A stretch of 64,000 bases of DNA from Bacillus thuringiensis (GCF_022095615.2 NZ_CP155559.1:2725501-2789500); one strand, 5' to 3'; counted from the stretch's first letter, positions 1 through 9,090 are shown. Notes: a model not told the origin generated them from the sequence alone. Numbers and translations: made by a program.

Positions 1-549
1 GCATTCACCTTTTGGTACTTTTTCATGCCACGATAAAAATGCATAATAGATTAACTTACACTCTGTTACAATGATATCTACTAACTTACTTCTTTTCATA
101 GTAGCGTCAAACGCTGCATCAATTGCATAAGAAAATGAAGAATACTCACTTTTATATTCTTTATATCTTTTTATTATGTTAGGAAGCATTCTAACAATTT
201 TATATAGAAGGAATAACTCTAAGCAAACAAATGCAATTTCTCCCGCAACAATAATATAAGAAACATATGAAAAAGATTGTAAATAGTCACTTGGAATAAT
301 AAATCTTACAAAAATATAACCAGCTATTACAATAGGAAATATATACGTTAACGAGTATCTTTTTCGAATAATAAAGAAATACGTGATGATTGGAATTACA
401 AACATACAATCTAATAATGACCCGAGAACTACTTCTTTCGGAGCATCTGGTACAATCGGAAGAGCATACAATAAATAGTTTGATAACAAGATGAAAGATA
501 TTAGTCCAAACCAAATACCCGTTCGCCTTCGTGATAGTCCGACATTCAT
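1..549 (-). CDS. Multi-pass membrane protein, C-terminus outside window
   Basis: Partial gene that runs off the left edge; 183 residues are readable with no stop. The start is ATG at 549, behind a GAGGGTG ribosome site. The reading shows about four hydrophobic stretches (roughly residues 13-33, 44-60, 65-80 and 90-110), then a basic, tyrosine-rich segment, so it is an integral membrane protein with a cytoplasmic tail. The start lies 11 bases after the stop of the TPR gene, so the two are probably co-transcribed. I do not recognise the family and assign no function. Confidence 0.7.
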   Translation of the reverse strand, partial: MNVGLSRRRTGIWFGLISFILLSNYLLYALPIVPDAPKEVVLGSLLDCMFVIPIITYFFIIRKRYSLTYIFPIVIAGYIFVRFIIPSDYLQSFSYVSYIIVAGEIAFVCLELFLLYKIVRMLPNIIKRYKEYKSEYSSFSYAIDAAFDATMKRSKLVDIIVTECKLIYYAFLSWHEKVPKGEC

Positions 550-560
550 ACGTTCACCCT

Positions 561-1034
561 CTATTTAAAAACCTCGTCTAAATGGTCTTTATAAAATGAA
601 ATGGCACGTTCAAATTCTTTTACTTCCTCTACTTTCAAAACTGTTTCAAGTAATAATTTCATTGCGGATTCATGATCGTTTACGTTATATTTTGCTAATG
701 ACAAAAATACTTTTATCGCATCATTATCCGGAAACTGCTGCAAACCTGTTTCTAAAACTGTAATTGCTTTATCATACTCACCTATACAACGATATGTACT
801 GCCTAAACCAATATAAGCACCGCAAAGTGACTCCCCTTCAAGTCCGTTCGCAATTGCTTGTTCATAATAAGGCATAGCTTCCGTTTCAAGCCCCATTACA
901 TCATGTATCCAAGCACATTGATAAAGTACTTCTGCATCCCTCGTAAAATTTGTTAATCCGATAAGTATCTCTCTAGACTGTGCATATTTCTTTTCATTTC
1001 TAAGTTTTATAGCTTGCTTTAATAAATGTTCCAT
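561..1034 (-). CDS. Tetratricopeptide repeat (TPR) protein
   Basis: Soluble protein of 157 residues made of helical TPR-like repeats. Typical elements include an AEVLYQCAWIHDVMGLETEA-type helix pair and the AYIGLGSTYRCIGEYDKAI repeat near residues 85-105. TPR proteins are protein-interaction scaffolds; no enzymatic motif is visible. I prefer ATG at 1034 over the upstream GTG at 1043, because AGGAG lies 8 bases before it and overlaps the GTG. It resembles small Bacillus TPR proteins of unknown role and probably shares a transcript with the downstream membrane protein gene. Confidence 0.85.
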   Translation of the reverse strand: MEHLLKQAIKLRNEKKYAQSREILIGLTNFTRDAEVLYQCAWIHDVMGLETEAMPYYEQAIANGLEGESLCGAYIGLGSTYRCIGEYDKAITVLETGLQQFPDNDAIKVFLSLAKYNVNDHESAMKLLLETVLKVEEVKEFERAISFYKDHLDEVFK

Positions 1035-1178
1035 AGAATCCACTCCTGACCAATTATTCTATGTACCCATCTTGAATGGTTAACGTTTAATATTCGTGTA
1101 AAAGTAAAATTCCCATAAATTAAAGTTTCGCTTACCTATATATACTATGCGGATTCACTCTTATCCAAATACTTAAAA

Positions 1179-1868
1179 TTATAAAGCAGTAATGTGATTA
1201 CATAGTACTTCTAACCTTTTGACAATTTCTTTCGCTGTTTCATCTTTCCCATTACATAACTTCTCTTTACCGTCTTGTCCAATTACGTAGTGTACCGCTC
1301 CGCGCGAATATAAAGAATGTGGTGAATTTGCAATCATTACGTTTGCTTTTGCTTCTGCCATTCTATTTTTCGCTCTTTTAAACAGTTCTTCTTCATTTAT
1401 ATCGCTTTCAAGTTTAAAGCCAACGAGTACCGTTTCTGAATCCCACTCTTTTATTTGTTTTAATACTTTTGGAGCCTTTTGAAAATGAATAATTGGCGCT
1501 ATATCACTTGAAATTTTCCCATTCATATCAAGAGTATTTCCATCTTGATCACAAATTTTGTCTACAATCCAATCTGATCCAGCCGCTGCCATAATAACCG
1601 CATCGATTTTTTCATATGTAATAATACTTTTCATTTTATCTTGTAAATCAACAATTCCTTCAAATGGGTGTAATTCTAATTGATTATTTATATCTTTTGG
1701 TTTCTCGGCAAAATAACCGTGTAAATATATAACATGTGCCCCTTTACTTATAAGCTCTTCGGCAATTATTCTTCCAATAGTTCCTTTTGCCATATTCGTA
1801 TGACCACGCACTTGGTCCCATTTTTCTAAACAACCACCACTCGTAATTAATACCTTTTTCCCCTTCAT
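1179..1868 (-). CDS. CoaB-like phosphopantothenoylcysteine ligase-domain protein
   Basis: Protein of about 229 residues matching only the C-terminal (CoaB) half of bifunctional CoaBC. An N-terminal VLITSGG nucleotide-binding strand is followed by an AAAGSDW segment near residue 95 (AAVSD in CoaB), a VGFKLES strand (VGFAAET in CoaB) and an IANSP motif near 180. No CoaC decarboxylase domain is present, so this is a stand-alone paralogue rather than the housekeeping enzyme. ATG 1868 is chosen over ATG 1877 because AAGGG abuts the upstream codon. It lies 12 bases after the AAC(3) gene, so the two form an operon. A CTP-dependent ligase role is inferred; the substrate is unknown. Confidence 0.75.
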   Translation of the reverse strand: MKGKKVLITSGGCLEKWDQVRGHTNMAKGTIGRIIAEELISKGAHVIYLHGYFAEKPKDINNQLELHPFEGIVDLQDKMKSIITYEKIDAVIMAAAGSDWIVDKICDQDGNTLDMNGKISSDIAPIIHFQKAPKVLKQIKEWDSETVLVGFKLESDINEEELFKRAKNRMAEAKANVMIANSPHSLYSRGAVHYVIGQDGKEKLCNGKDETAKEIVKRLEVLCNHITAL

Positions 1869-1880
1869 TGTAACCATCCC

Positions 1881-2687
1881 TTACTGATTTTTCTTACGAA
1901 ACCATTCTGTTCCAAAGTCAACGATATCTCGTTGTTTCATAAGTCGGCACGTTGCATTTCCTATTTTTCCATTTGTTACAGTTCCCTTTTGTTCAAACTC
2001 GACACCGATTTCTACAAACTTATCAGAATCGTAATCCATATCAAAAAACTCTTTCCATACTCTTTCCCCATTTTCTATAATAGGTGCCCCCACGTTTATT
2101 AACTCACATACACCAGTACGTACTTCAGATAAATGTACAGACGTATTGGAATCATATCCAACACCAATTAATAATACGTATCCGTCTAAATCGTATATTT
2201 TTCTTAATGGAGATTCCTCTCCTAAACTCATTGATAGTGACTGATTCATCGTTATTTCTTCTGCCTGCTTTCCCCATGCAGCAAAACTTCCTAATGGATG
2301 GTTGCTGCGTACTACATTCGGATATGTACGAAAACATTCAACTACTTTTCCCATTGCCCTTGTTGGTGTTATATGTGGCTCAAATGCCGGGACGTTATCC
2401 CGAATGATTTGCCACCATTCTTCTGGTACAGGTGGTCTTGACCAATGTTTCGGATCAGATAAATCCGAAGATTGCGTTGGCATAATAATTGTACCCTCTT
2501 CCGTAATCACTTTCATTAACGCCTCTACTACAGCAACTGCTCCGCCAGATATCCAGCCAATAGAACTTAATGAAGAATGAACGATTATTGTCATTCCTTT
2601 TTGGACTCCTAATGCTTTTAGATCTCTTATAATCGTTTCAATGGTATTCGGAGATTGTGTACTTGCTACTATTTCATTCATTTTCAT
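1881..2687 (-). CDS. AAC(3)-family aminoglycoside N3-acetyltransferase-like protein
   Basis: 268-residue protein of the AAC(3) acetyl-CoA transferase fold. Family motifs are visible in order: [14 protein letters not shown] near residues 36-50, [13 protein letters not shown] near 65-80, [18 protein letters not shown] near 125, and a [20 protein letters not shown] segment followed by NTSVHLSE. The SNHP histidine and the HLSE region form the active site in characterised members. B. anthracis has a well-known homologue (BA2930). Its natural substrate may not be an antibiotic. The start is preceded by GGGGGAA. It is the first gene of a pair with the CoaB-like protein. Confidence 0.85.
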   Translation of the reverse strand: MKMNEIVASTQSPNTIETIIRDLKALGVQKGMTIIVHSSLSSIGWISGGAVAVVEALMKVITEEGTIIMPTQSSDLSDPKHWSRPPVPEEWWQIIRDNVPAFEPHITPTRAMGKVVECFRTYPNVVRSNHPLGSFAAWGKQAEEITMNQSLSMSLGEESPLRKIYDLDGYVLLIGVGYDSNTSVHLSEVRTGVCELINVGAPIIENGERVWKEFFDMDYDSDKFVEIGVEFEQKGTVTNGKIGNATCRLMKQRDIVDFGTEWFRKKNQ

Positions 2688-3095
2688 AACGGTTCCCCCA
2701 CTAACCCTATATATTTAAACTTAAACATAAATATATATTATCATATTTTTCTCAATTTTTAACTTAATCATTTTTTCATATTTATAAAATATCGAACTAT
2801 AAAAACAAATTGATTTTTAAAATATATAGCACGAGGCTTTAGCATATCCTAAAAATATATAGATTTTATCAATCAACAAAATATTTTTCAATTTTTAAAA
2901 TCACCCACAAATATAATATTAAAAAAGAATCACATATTATAATAGTGATTCTTTTTCGACAAGAGAACAAATACCTCGTTTTAACAATAATATGAGATAT
3001 GTAAATTCGAAATGTGTTTCTTATATATAGTTTTTACTCATATAAAAATTTATAGATTTACAGATTGGAATCTTAATATTCAGGAATATGCGTGG
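2688..3095. other. Gap: AT-rich intergenic region
   Basis: About 400 bases between the AAC(3) gene and the end of the chemoreceptor gene. It contains the terminator at 2922-2956 and the AAC(3) promoter region, which is too A/T-rich to assign boxes with confidence. I see no convincing coding frame on either strand. Confidence 0.6.
2922..2956 (-). terminator. Rho-independent terminator, probably for the chemoreceptor gene
   Basis: Twelve-base perfect inverted repeat (2922-2933 with 2945-2956) whose stem ends in A5/T5, so it can act in both directions. It lies about 140 bases beyond the stop of the minus-strand chemoreceptor gene. Confidence 0.75.
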
Positions 3096-4040
3096 TTATT
3101 TTTGTCCTTGTAGTTGCTCTACTATAGTTTTTGCCTGTGTATCAAGTCTCTGGGCCGCTTCACCAATACCATTGAATTCATGAACTGCTTGTTCTATACA
3201 TGAGTAACTTTCAGTAACACTCTTTTCTGATTGTAGAGTCCCTGCACTAATCTTTTGTACCTGCTTGGTTATATTCTCTACATTAAAGTGTACATCTTTA
3301 GTTACGTTTTTAACTTTATTTGCTAAATTACGAACTTCATTTGCAACAACATTAAAACCACTACCATAAGTACCCGCATGAGCGGCCTGAATTCCAGCAT
3401 TTAAGGCTAATAAATTAGTTTGTGTGGCAATTTCATTAATCGTTTTCACCATGTCGCGTATAATATTAGTTTGTTCGTTAAGCTCTTGTAATAATTTCAT
3501 ATTGTCATTCGTTTGTTCAACTATTTGTTTAATGGCCGCGGAAACCATATGACTACGCTTAATCCCTTCTTGCGCACGTTCCTTTAGATTTTCCGCCATC
3601 TCTTGCAATTCATGTGTTACCTTTGCCGTGCCATCTTCACGTGCAGTAATATCTGTAGCGACTTTAATAACCGCTTGAATCTCTCCATTCTTATCTATAA
3701 CGGGGGTATACGTCGCTTCTAGCCATATAGTGTTCCCTTGTTTCGTAATTCTCTGTATTTTCCTTTGAAATGAGACTCCATTCCGAAAATTTCTCCAAAA
3801 GATATCATATTCTGGACTTTGAGCAAACTGTGCAGTACAAAACTGGCGATGATGACTGTTTAATAGTTCATCCACTTCATAACCCATTGCATATGCAAAA
3901 TTATGATTTGCCCAGATTACTTTTCCATAGGGATCAAACTCAATCATAGCTAGTGAACGTTCTAATGCAGCAAGTACCTCCCCTTGATTTAATACTTGAG
4001 TACTAAGTGAAGTAGTTTTGGAAATATAATCACTCTTCAT
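3096..4040 (-). CDS. Soluble PAS-domain methyl-accepting chemotaxis protein
   Basis: 314-residue chemoreceptor without transmembrane segments. A PAS domain (about residues 25-135) ends in VIKVATDIT, the usual PAC signature. A short MCP signalling hairpin follows (about 150-310). The hairpin keeps INEIATQTNLLALNAGI and FNVVANEVRNLA. Its tip diverges from the canonical IEAARAGE: it reads IQAAHAGT, with Q, H and T at usually conserved E, R and E positions. It probably senses an internal signal or bound cofactor through PAS and talks to CheA/CheW. GGGGAG lies 7 bases before the ATG. Lone gene with its own terminator. Confidence 0.88.
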   Translation of the reverse strand: MKSDYISKTTSLSTQVLNQGEVLAALERSLAMIEFDPYGKVIWANHNFAYAMGYEVDELLNSHHRQFCTAQFAQSPEYDIFWRNFRNGVSFQRKIQRITKQGNTIWLEATYTPVIDKNGEIQAVIKVATDITAREDGTAKVTHELQEMAENLKERAQEGIKRSHMVSAAIKQIVEQTNDNMKLLQELNEQTNIIRDMVKTINEIATQTNLLALNAGIQAAHAGTYGSGFNVVANEVRNLANKVKNVTKDVHFNVENITKQVQKISAGTLQSEKSVTESYSCIEQAVHEFNGIGEAAQRLDTQAKTIVEQLQGQK

Positions 4041-4593
4041 ATGCTTCTCCCCATTTCAAAAATAAATTAAATATCATCGTATCTCCCATCGAATATACCA
4101 CTATCAAATTATACTAATATTCATATAATTTGTCCCACTTTAATTCGTATATATCAACGATTTTTAATAATATTTTTTCAAAATAAAAAGAGCACTTTTA
4201 ATTTCAAAGTGCTCTACCATAAAGCTATTCGCGTAGAATTCCAAAAATAGAAAATAACACCAAACGTAATGAACTTCCTTAATCAAAACTACTTTATAAA
4301 TATCTTATCGAAACAAGCATTTTCACAAAATAAAATACGTTCAAGCAACTGCTTTATTTTTATACGATAAAAACATACTATTTCACCTATTACAATTATC
4401 TAGTACTCACGTAAAATAATTTGAGAAGCATAAGACTTAATATACCTCCTATTTAAATTTCCACATAGCATCTTTTTAATGCTAGATATAAGATGCGTTC
4501 ACCAATTATAAATTCATTTATATGTAACTAATTATTTGATCAATTTTTGAAATAATATATTTGTTCTTGTAATGCCCTTTTTTCATATACTTC
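4041..4593. other. Gap: intergenic region with a terminator
   Basis: About 550 AT-rich bases. It holds the chemoreceptor promoter region near 4041-4140, the terminator at 4189-4215, and a second inverted repeat with arms GCATCTT/AAGATGC (about 4468-4496). On the minus strand an AGGAGG near 4445 precedes only an 11-codon frame, which I do not call a gene. No longer coding frame is convincing. Confidence 0.5.
4189..4215 (-). terminator. Terminator downstream of the ATP-grasp gene
   Basis: Ten-base perfect stem AGAGCACTTT/AAAGTGCTCT followed on the minus strand by TTTTTATTTTG. It lies about 380 bases beyond the 4594-5841 gene, so the transcript would carry a long 3' tail. Confidence 0.75.
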
Positions 4594-5841
4594 TTATCCT
4601 TCAATCGTAACCCCCGTAAACATCGATAAGTTTCCCGTTATTTTCTCACCTACACGTAAAAATAGCCCTGCGGCTCTTCCGCTTATACAATGAGAGCCAA
4701 TTAATAGTTTACCAGTATACGGACCATCCCACGTGTCAATTGTATAGTCAGGCATTTCTATATATTGCTGATATATTTTCCGTTGTTCAAAGTAGTACTC
4801 TGTTTTATCTTCAGCTAATAATTCATCATTTTCGTATATAGATACCCCTCCACCTTCACGGCCGTATAAAGGTTTAGAAACATATGATTCATTTTTTTCT
4901 ATAAATGTTTTATTTGTAAAATATGTTGGTAGGAAGTATTTCTGAATGATTCCTCGCTCTTCTTCCTCAAAGAAAACTTCCTCTTCATAAAGTTGCCAAA
5001 TTAATGCGAGTACACTTTTATTTTGCATAAGAAAAGCAGCCGGTGGATTTATGATTTTCACTCTTCCTTGCGCTATATGATCTAAAAATTGGAGTCCAAT
5101 TCTTTTTCCATTTTTATCGGCATCTAAAACTAAATATTCAATTGGATATAGTCTATATAAATAATGGATTCGTTCACCATTTGGCGTATATATACCATCA
5201 TCTGCCACGACGATATCTTGTATACCTATATAGTTCGTTGATTGATCTAAGCAATAGCTTTTTAAAAATCGAACTGTTTGATGATCTTCATCGTGCCAAT
5301 CATAACTAGTAAAATATATCGTCTCTTCAGGACTTATATTATAGTCATGTTTAATTTGTTCCCATGCCTGCACAATATGCTCTTCTATATGATTCGGATG
5401 GTTCACATCATGATAACGGCACAAAACTTCGTTTGCGACAGACGGCTCTAAATAACCTGTTGGTGTATCACAATTTACTTCTATTAACTTTATATCTTCA
5501 CCATTTACGATAAAATCAAACCTTGTAAAATATGAAAATAAACCAATATGTTTCATTCTCACAATTTCCCACGTTTCAGCTGGAAATCCTAGTTTTTGAA
5601 AATCTTCTGTCGTATTTACAATATATTGATACGTTCTATATAATACATACATAATTTCCTCTGTCGCTTTTGAAATAGCAGTATATGTGTTTACTGGCAT
5701 ACGATACATACCCGTTGCCATATATTGATTCCATTCTTCCTTCTCTAAAAGGCTCGGCCATGTAAATCCATTCCTACCAGCCTCTTCCGCAAGTGAAAAC
5801 CATACTTTCATATACTCTTTCTGCTCTTGTTCTGTATACAT
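4594..5841 (-). CDS. Glutathionylspermidine-synthetase-like ATP-grasp protein (YgiC/YjfC type)
   Basis: 415-residue protein with the synthetase (pre-ATP-grasp plus ATP-grasp) fold of glutathionylspermidine synthetases and no N-terminal amidase domain. Visible motifs are FDFIVNGEDIKLIEVNCDTPTG near 110-130 (substrate/metal region), the YLYRLYPIEYL stretch near 228, and SKPLYGREGGGV near 323, the ATP-grasp glycine loop. In enterobacteria YgiC and YjfC sit beside DUF1190 lipoproteins YgiB and YjfM; here too a lipoprotein gene lies immediately upstream with only 20 bases between. It probably forms an amide bond between an acid and an amine; the substrate is unknown, since Bacillus lacks glutathione. 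Confidence 0.85.
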   Translation of the reverse strand: MYTEQEQKEYMKVWFSLAEEAGRNGFTWPSLLEKEEWNQYMATGMYRMPVNTYTAISKATEEIMYVLYRTYQYIVNTTEDFQKLGFPAETWEIVRMKHIGLFSYFTRFDFIVNGEDIKLIEVNCDTPTGYLEPSVANEVLCRYHDVNHPNHIEEHIVQAWEQIKHDYNISPEETIYFTSYDWHDEDHQTVRFLKSYCLDQSTNYIGIQDIVVADDGIYTPNGERIHYLYRLYPIEYLVLDADKNGKRIGLQFLDHIAQGRVKIINPPAAFLMQNKSVLALIWQLYEEEVFFEEEERGIIQKYFLPTYFTNKTFIEKNESYVSKPLYGREGGGVSIYENDELLAEDKTEYYFEQRKIYQQYIEMPDYTIDTWDGPYTGKLLIGSHCISGRAAGLFLRVGEKITGNLSMFTGVTIEG

Positions 5842-5861
5842 AACTCCATTATCCTTTCATT

Positions 5862-6473
5862 TTATGATCCCGCTGGTGCTTTTGCGTTTCCAATTCCACT
5901 GGAACCAGGATTCACTTTCGGCGTTTGTGTCGTAGATGATTTCGGCGTATTTGTATCTGGCGTCACTTTATTTGAGGAATTTGGCTGTTGTTTATTTAAA
6001 TCCACTTTATTGGAAGAGTTATTATTATTACTGTTAGTGCCGCCGTAATATCCTCCACCACCGCTGCCACCAGTTCTACTTTGGTCTTTTTCACGATATG
6101 GAATAATGTTATTTGTATACGGTTTCTTCATTACATTTGATTTTGCTGTATAATTCATATTTGGGGTTCTGCTTGCTAATAAATATCCTGCTACGAATGG
6201 AAGTATTGGTAAATGTGAATTTTCATTATACGATGAAAATGATGGATTATTTTCTTTACATAACTCATCATTTTCTACATTTTCATTAGTAGGAGTTTTA
6301 TCGTCACAATTTAATGTTTCTTGTTCATTCTCTTGTTTTCCACCATCTGTTTTAACAGCAGTACTTTCTTTCTGGGCCGTTTCTTCTTCATAATCTCCAC
6401 AGCCCGTTAATAAAAAAGATGACACTCCTATTGAAGTAGCAATTTTTATAAATTTACTTTTATCCATTCTCAT
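5862..6473 (-). CDS. YgiB/DUF1190-like lipoprotein paired with the ATP-grasp enzyme
   Basis: 203-residue predicted lipoprotein. It has a basic N-terminus, a hydrophobic segment and a LTGC lipobox, with the lipidated Cys near residue 25. The middle has a DELCKEN motif and LPFVAGYLLASRTPN, which recalls the cysteine-rich stretch and FWMPLMAGY segment of enterobacterial YgiB. The tail is Gly/Asn/Pro-rich and likely disordered, including a GGSGGGGYYGG run. It is first in a two-gene operon with the ATP-grasp protein. AGGTG lies 8 bases before the first ATG. The YgiB relationship is my inference from layout and short motifs. Confidence 0.7.
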   Translation of the reverse strand: MRMDKSKFIKIATSIGVSSFLLTGCGDYEEETAQKESTAVKTDGGKQENEQETLNCDDKTPTNENVENDELCKENNPSFSSYNENSHLPILPFVAGYLLASRTPNMNYTAKSNVMKKPYTNNIIPYREKDQSRTGGSGGGGYYGGTNSNNNNSSNKVDLNKQQPNSSNKVTPDTNTPKSSTTQTPKVNPGSSGIGNAKAPAGS

Positions 6474-6586
6474 GTGTTATACACCTAATTTCTTTTATCT
6501 ATATTTTTCCAGATACCTTTATTATATAATGTAATTCTTACTTTTTTCAAACTATACTCAATATGTATATTTACATATTTTTAATG

Positions 6587-6988
6587 CTATTCTTCCAGAT
6601 AGCATTGAAACCTTTCGACTCCCGGATAGCTTTCTCCTAAACTTTTAACCTGAAAACCAATTTTCTTATAAAATTCTACTGCCTCTTTGTCTGTCTCTGC
6701 TTCTACATAAGTCAATTGATGTAGTCTTACTACTTTCTTTATCATTTGCAACGCAATTCCTTTATAACGATATTGTGGAAGGACTGCTATATGGCAAATT
6801 CTCGCTTTATTTGCTCCGATTATTTCAATACCTATACAAGCCTCTTCTTCATATTTGTACAAAGTCCCTTTATTACTTTGATAATATAAAACTGCTTTCT
6901 TTAAGCTAGCTTCACTTGGCCCGACTGCATACTGTAACACATTTAAAATTGGATCTTTCTCAATTTGTTTCACGCGTTGCAAATTCAT
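6587..6988 (-). CDS. GNAT-family N-acetyltransferase
   Basis: About 133 residues. The GNAT core is visible as ICHIAVLPQYRYKGIALQMI (motif A, Q/R-x-x-G/A acetyl-CoA pyrophosphate loop) near residues 70-90. A YVEAETDKEAVEFYKKIGFQ segment follows (motif B). The substrate is unknown. I prefer ATG 6988 to ATG 7006, because AAAGG sits 9 bases upstream of the former while the latter has no well-spaced site. A terminator lies between this gene and the upstream transporter gene. Confidence 0.85.
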   Translation of the reverse strand: MNLQRVKQIEKDPILNVLQYAVGPSEASLKKAVLYYQSNKGTLYKYEEEACIGIEIIGANKARICHIAVLPQYRYKGIALQMIKKVVRLHQLTYVEAETDKEAVEFYKKIGFQVKSLGESYPGVERFQCYLEE

Positions 6989-7016
6989 TTCTACATCCCT
7001 TTCCATGAAAAAAGAC

Positions 7017-7038
7017 TAGCTCTTTCTATAAAGAGCTA
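7017..7038 (-). terminator. Terminator after the DMT transporter gene
   Basis: Nine-base perfect stem (7017-7025 with 7030-7038), loop of four, followed on the minus strand by GTCTTTTTTC. It begins seven bases beyond the transporter stop codon and overlaps the upstream region of the GNAT gene. Confidence 0.8.
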
Positions 7039-7044
7039 ATCTCA

Positions 7045-7983
7045 TTACGCCGTTATTTTTTCTTCTTTTTTCACAACTACAGCCACATAACTATGTAGTA
7101 TCATCCCAATAATAACTAGGCTCATACCAATCCAAGATAAAGATGACGGAATTGGCGCAGATAACAAGATGAGCTCTCCTGCTAGCGCAAATAATACTTC
7201 ACCAGACTGAGTTGCTTCGACTGTTGCTAGTTTTTGTGGATCATCTTTTACAAGATCTGTCGCAAAGAAGAATAATACAGTCGCAATTAAACCTGAACTA
7301 ACCGCTACTATAAAACATTGAAAAACTTGACTACTTGACGGTAGCCCGCCTGTTGATGCTTCATAACCAGATAGTAAAAACCAGAATGGCAGGCTTGCTA
7401 ATGTCATACCGAGAACTCGCTGGAATACATCTAACTCCCCTTTACAAACTTGCATCATTTTTCGATTTCCAAGAGGATACGCAAACGCTGCAATAAGTAC
7501 AGGAACGACACATAAAACGGTTTCACGAATTCCTAATGAAGAAGCATGTTCTATTTGCATGAGTACAACACCGCATAAAATAATGCCCGACATAACTAAT
7601 TCTTTCATTGGAAGTTTTTTATGTAATGGATCCACTGCAAAAAATGGTGTTAACAAAATTCCTGCGACGATTGTAATTTGCCATGTTGATGCAACAAGCC
7701 AACCAGGTCCAAAAGCTCCAGCAAAACTAAGCGGAGCATAAAAGAGGCCAAATCCAACGATACTCCACACTAACCATTCTTTCGGATTGTTTCTCATATA
7801 TTGAAAGAGTTGCTTTAAGTTTCCTCTATACATGACAATAAGTAAAAGCATTGGAACCATAAAGTAGTACCGTAATGAAGCACTCCAAATCCAGCTTCCA
7901 CCTTCTAAGTCCATCGCCCGGTTTAAAACGAAGGTAAAGGCAAAGAAAAATGATGCCAATATCCCTATTGCAATAGCTTTCAT
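7045..7983 (-). CDS. DMT-superfamily (EmrE-like) transporter
   Basis: 312-residue integral membrane protein with about ten hydrophobic segments in two similar halves, typical of the drug/metabolite transporter superfamily. The start reads AIAIGILASFFFAFTFVLNR, and the second half contains the VEATQSGEVLFALAGE segment seen in EamA-like proteins. It is closest to what is usually annotated as a putative multidrug-resistance efflux transporter; neither substrate nor direction can be read from sequence. AAGGGG lies 7 bases before the ATG. Monocistronic, with its own terminator. Confidence 0.8.
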   Translation of the reverse strand: MKAIAIGILASFFFAFTFVLNRAMDLEGGSWIWSASLRYYFMVPMLLLIVMYRGNLKQLFQYMRNNPKEWLVWSIVGFGLFYAPLSFAGAFGPGWLVASTWQITIVAGILLTPFFAVDPLHKKLPMKELVMSGIILCGVVLMQIEHASSLGIRETVLCVVPVLIAAFAYPLGNRKMMQVCKGELDVFQRVLGMTLASLPFWFLLSGYEASTGGLPSSSQVFQCFIVAVSSGLIATVLFFFATDLVKDDPQKLATVEATQSGEVLFALAGELILLSAPIPSSLSWIGMSLVIIGMILHSYVAVVVKKEEKITA

Positions 7984-8052
7984 TATAAAACCCCTTGTTT
8001 AGTTTCTTCTTATACTATACAACAAATTAAATATAATTAAAATTCGAAATCT

Positions 8053-8574
8053 TTATCTCGCATCTATTCTAGCTTTAAATAGTCTTCTTAACTGACTAAT
8101 ATGAGCTTGATGGTACCGATTATGATCAGCTATATGCCATATCCCCCACCTTATAGTCGCATTTTCTCCCTTTTCATAAAAAACTTCCCGCGTTAAATCG
8201 TGTTCTGTTAGTTTCATACATTCCTCATATAACATACATTGCACAGCTTCATAATCTTGCATTAATTGTTGCAGCGTATGTTTTCTTAAACTTGGCAGTT
8301 CTCCTACTTCATTTAACATAGGTCCATATATATTTTCAAATGTCAGTGGAACTGCTTCTCCTTTTAAGCGGTACACCCAATGTAAATCGACTACTGCTAA
8401 ATGTTGAAGTAGTTGTCCGATGCTATTTTCATTATTTTCTGACCCTTCAAAAGACAGTTCTTTCTCATCAATACCTTCCACTAACTTTTGCAATCGTTTA
8501 AATGTATCCGTAACCGTCGCATACAAAATCGCTACTTGCGGATTCATATTTTTTTCTAAATGGAAATCTTTCAT
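8053..8574 (-). CDS. DinB-family protein
   Basis: 173-residue four-helix protein of the DinB/YfiT superfamily. The metal-ligand histidines are visible: HLAVVDLHW near residue 60 and HIADHNRYHQAHISQLRRLF near 150. DinB-like proteins often act as thiol-dependent (bacillithiol) transferases in Firmicutes, but the reaction here is unknown. The start has GAGG nine bases upstream. It lies 15 bases from the end of the upstream GNAT gene, suggesting one transcript with the GNATs at 8590-9670. Confidence 0.8.
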   Translation of the reverse strand: MKDFHLEKNMNPQVAILYATVTDTFKRLQKLVEGIDEKELSFEGSENNENSIGQLLQHLAVVDLHWVYRLKGEAVPLTFENIYGPMLNEVGELPSLRKHTLQQLMQDYEAVQCMLYEECMKLTEHDLTREVFYEKGENATIRWGIWHIADHNRYHQAHISQLRRLFKARIDAR

Positions 8575-8589
8575 GCTAAACTACCTCTC

Positions 8590-9090
8590 TTAAAAGAAAA
8601 ACACCATATGTTCATCATCACTATACACACCGTTCATTTTTATAGCTCTTTTTTCAATTCCATACGTTTTAAAACCCATTGATTCATACAATTTTTTTGC
8701 TGGATCGTTTGTGGACACAACACCTAATGTCAATTGTTCCAAGTTCAGTTCTCTTGCTCTTTCAATTGCCTTACGTATTAACTCACGTGCAAGACCACTT
8801 CTTCGATTACTTGCATCTACATACATCGCAACGATATGACCTTTATGTTTATACGCATCTTTCTCTTCTGTTAGTAAAGTAACAACTCCAATTAATTGAT
8901 GCTCTTCATTAAAAGCACCAAATGTACAACTAGTAGTAGCTGTTAAATTACTTTCCACTCGCCTAATAGGATTTTCCTGACGAATCGCCTCTTCATAAGT
9001 TGTTACAAATGCCTCTGGATTTACTTGTAATGCTTGTAAACGTAAGTCCCAATATTTATTCGCGTCTTCTTTCGTAAGTAATCGAATCAT
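8590..9090 (-). CDS. GNAT-family N-acetyltransferase
   Basis: 166 residues. Motif A reads GHIVAMYVDASNRRSGLARELI near residues 85-106, followed by LTLGVVSTNDPAKKLYESMGFK (motif B), the usual acetyl-CoA binding and C-terminal tyrosine region. The N-terminus IRLLTKEDANKYWDLRL is typical of Bacillus small-molecule or protein acetyltransferases. The substrate is unknown. GGAG lies 5 bases upstream of the start. It is the middle of a cluster GNAT-GNAT-DinB. Confidence 0.87.
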   Translation of the reverse strand: MIRLLTKEDANKYWDLRLQALQVNPEAFVTTYEEAIRQENPIRRVESNLTATTSCTFGAFNEEHQLIGVVTLLTEEKDAYKHKGHIVAMYVDASNRRSGLARELIRKAIERARELNLEQLTLGVVSTNDPAKKLYESMGFKTYGIEKRAIKMNGVYSDDEHMVFFF

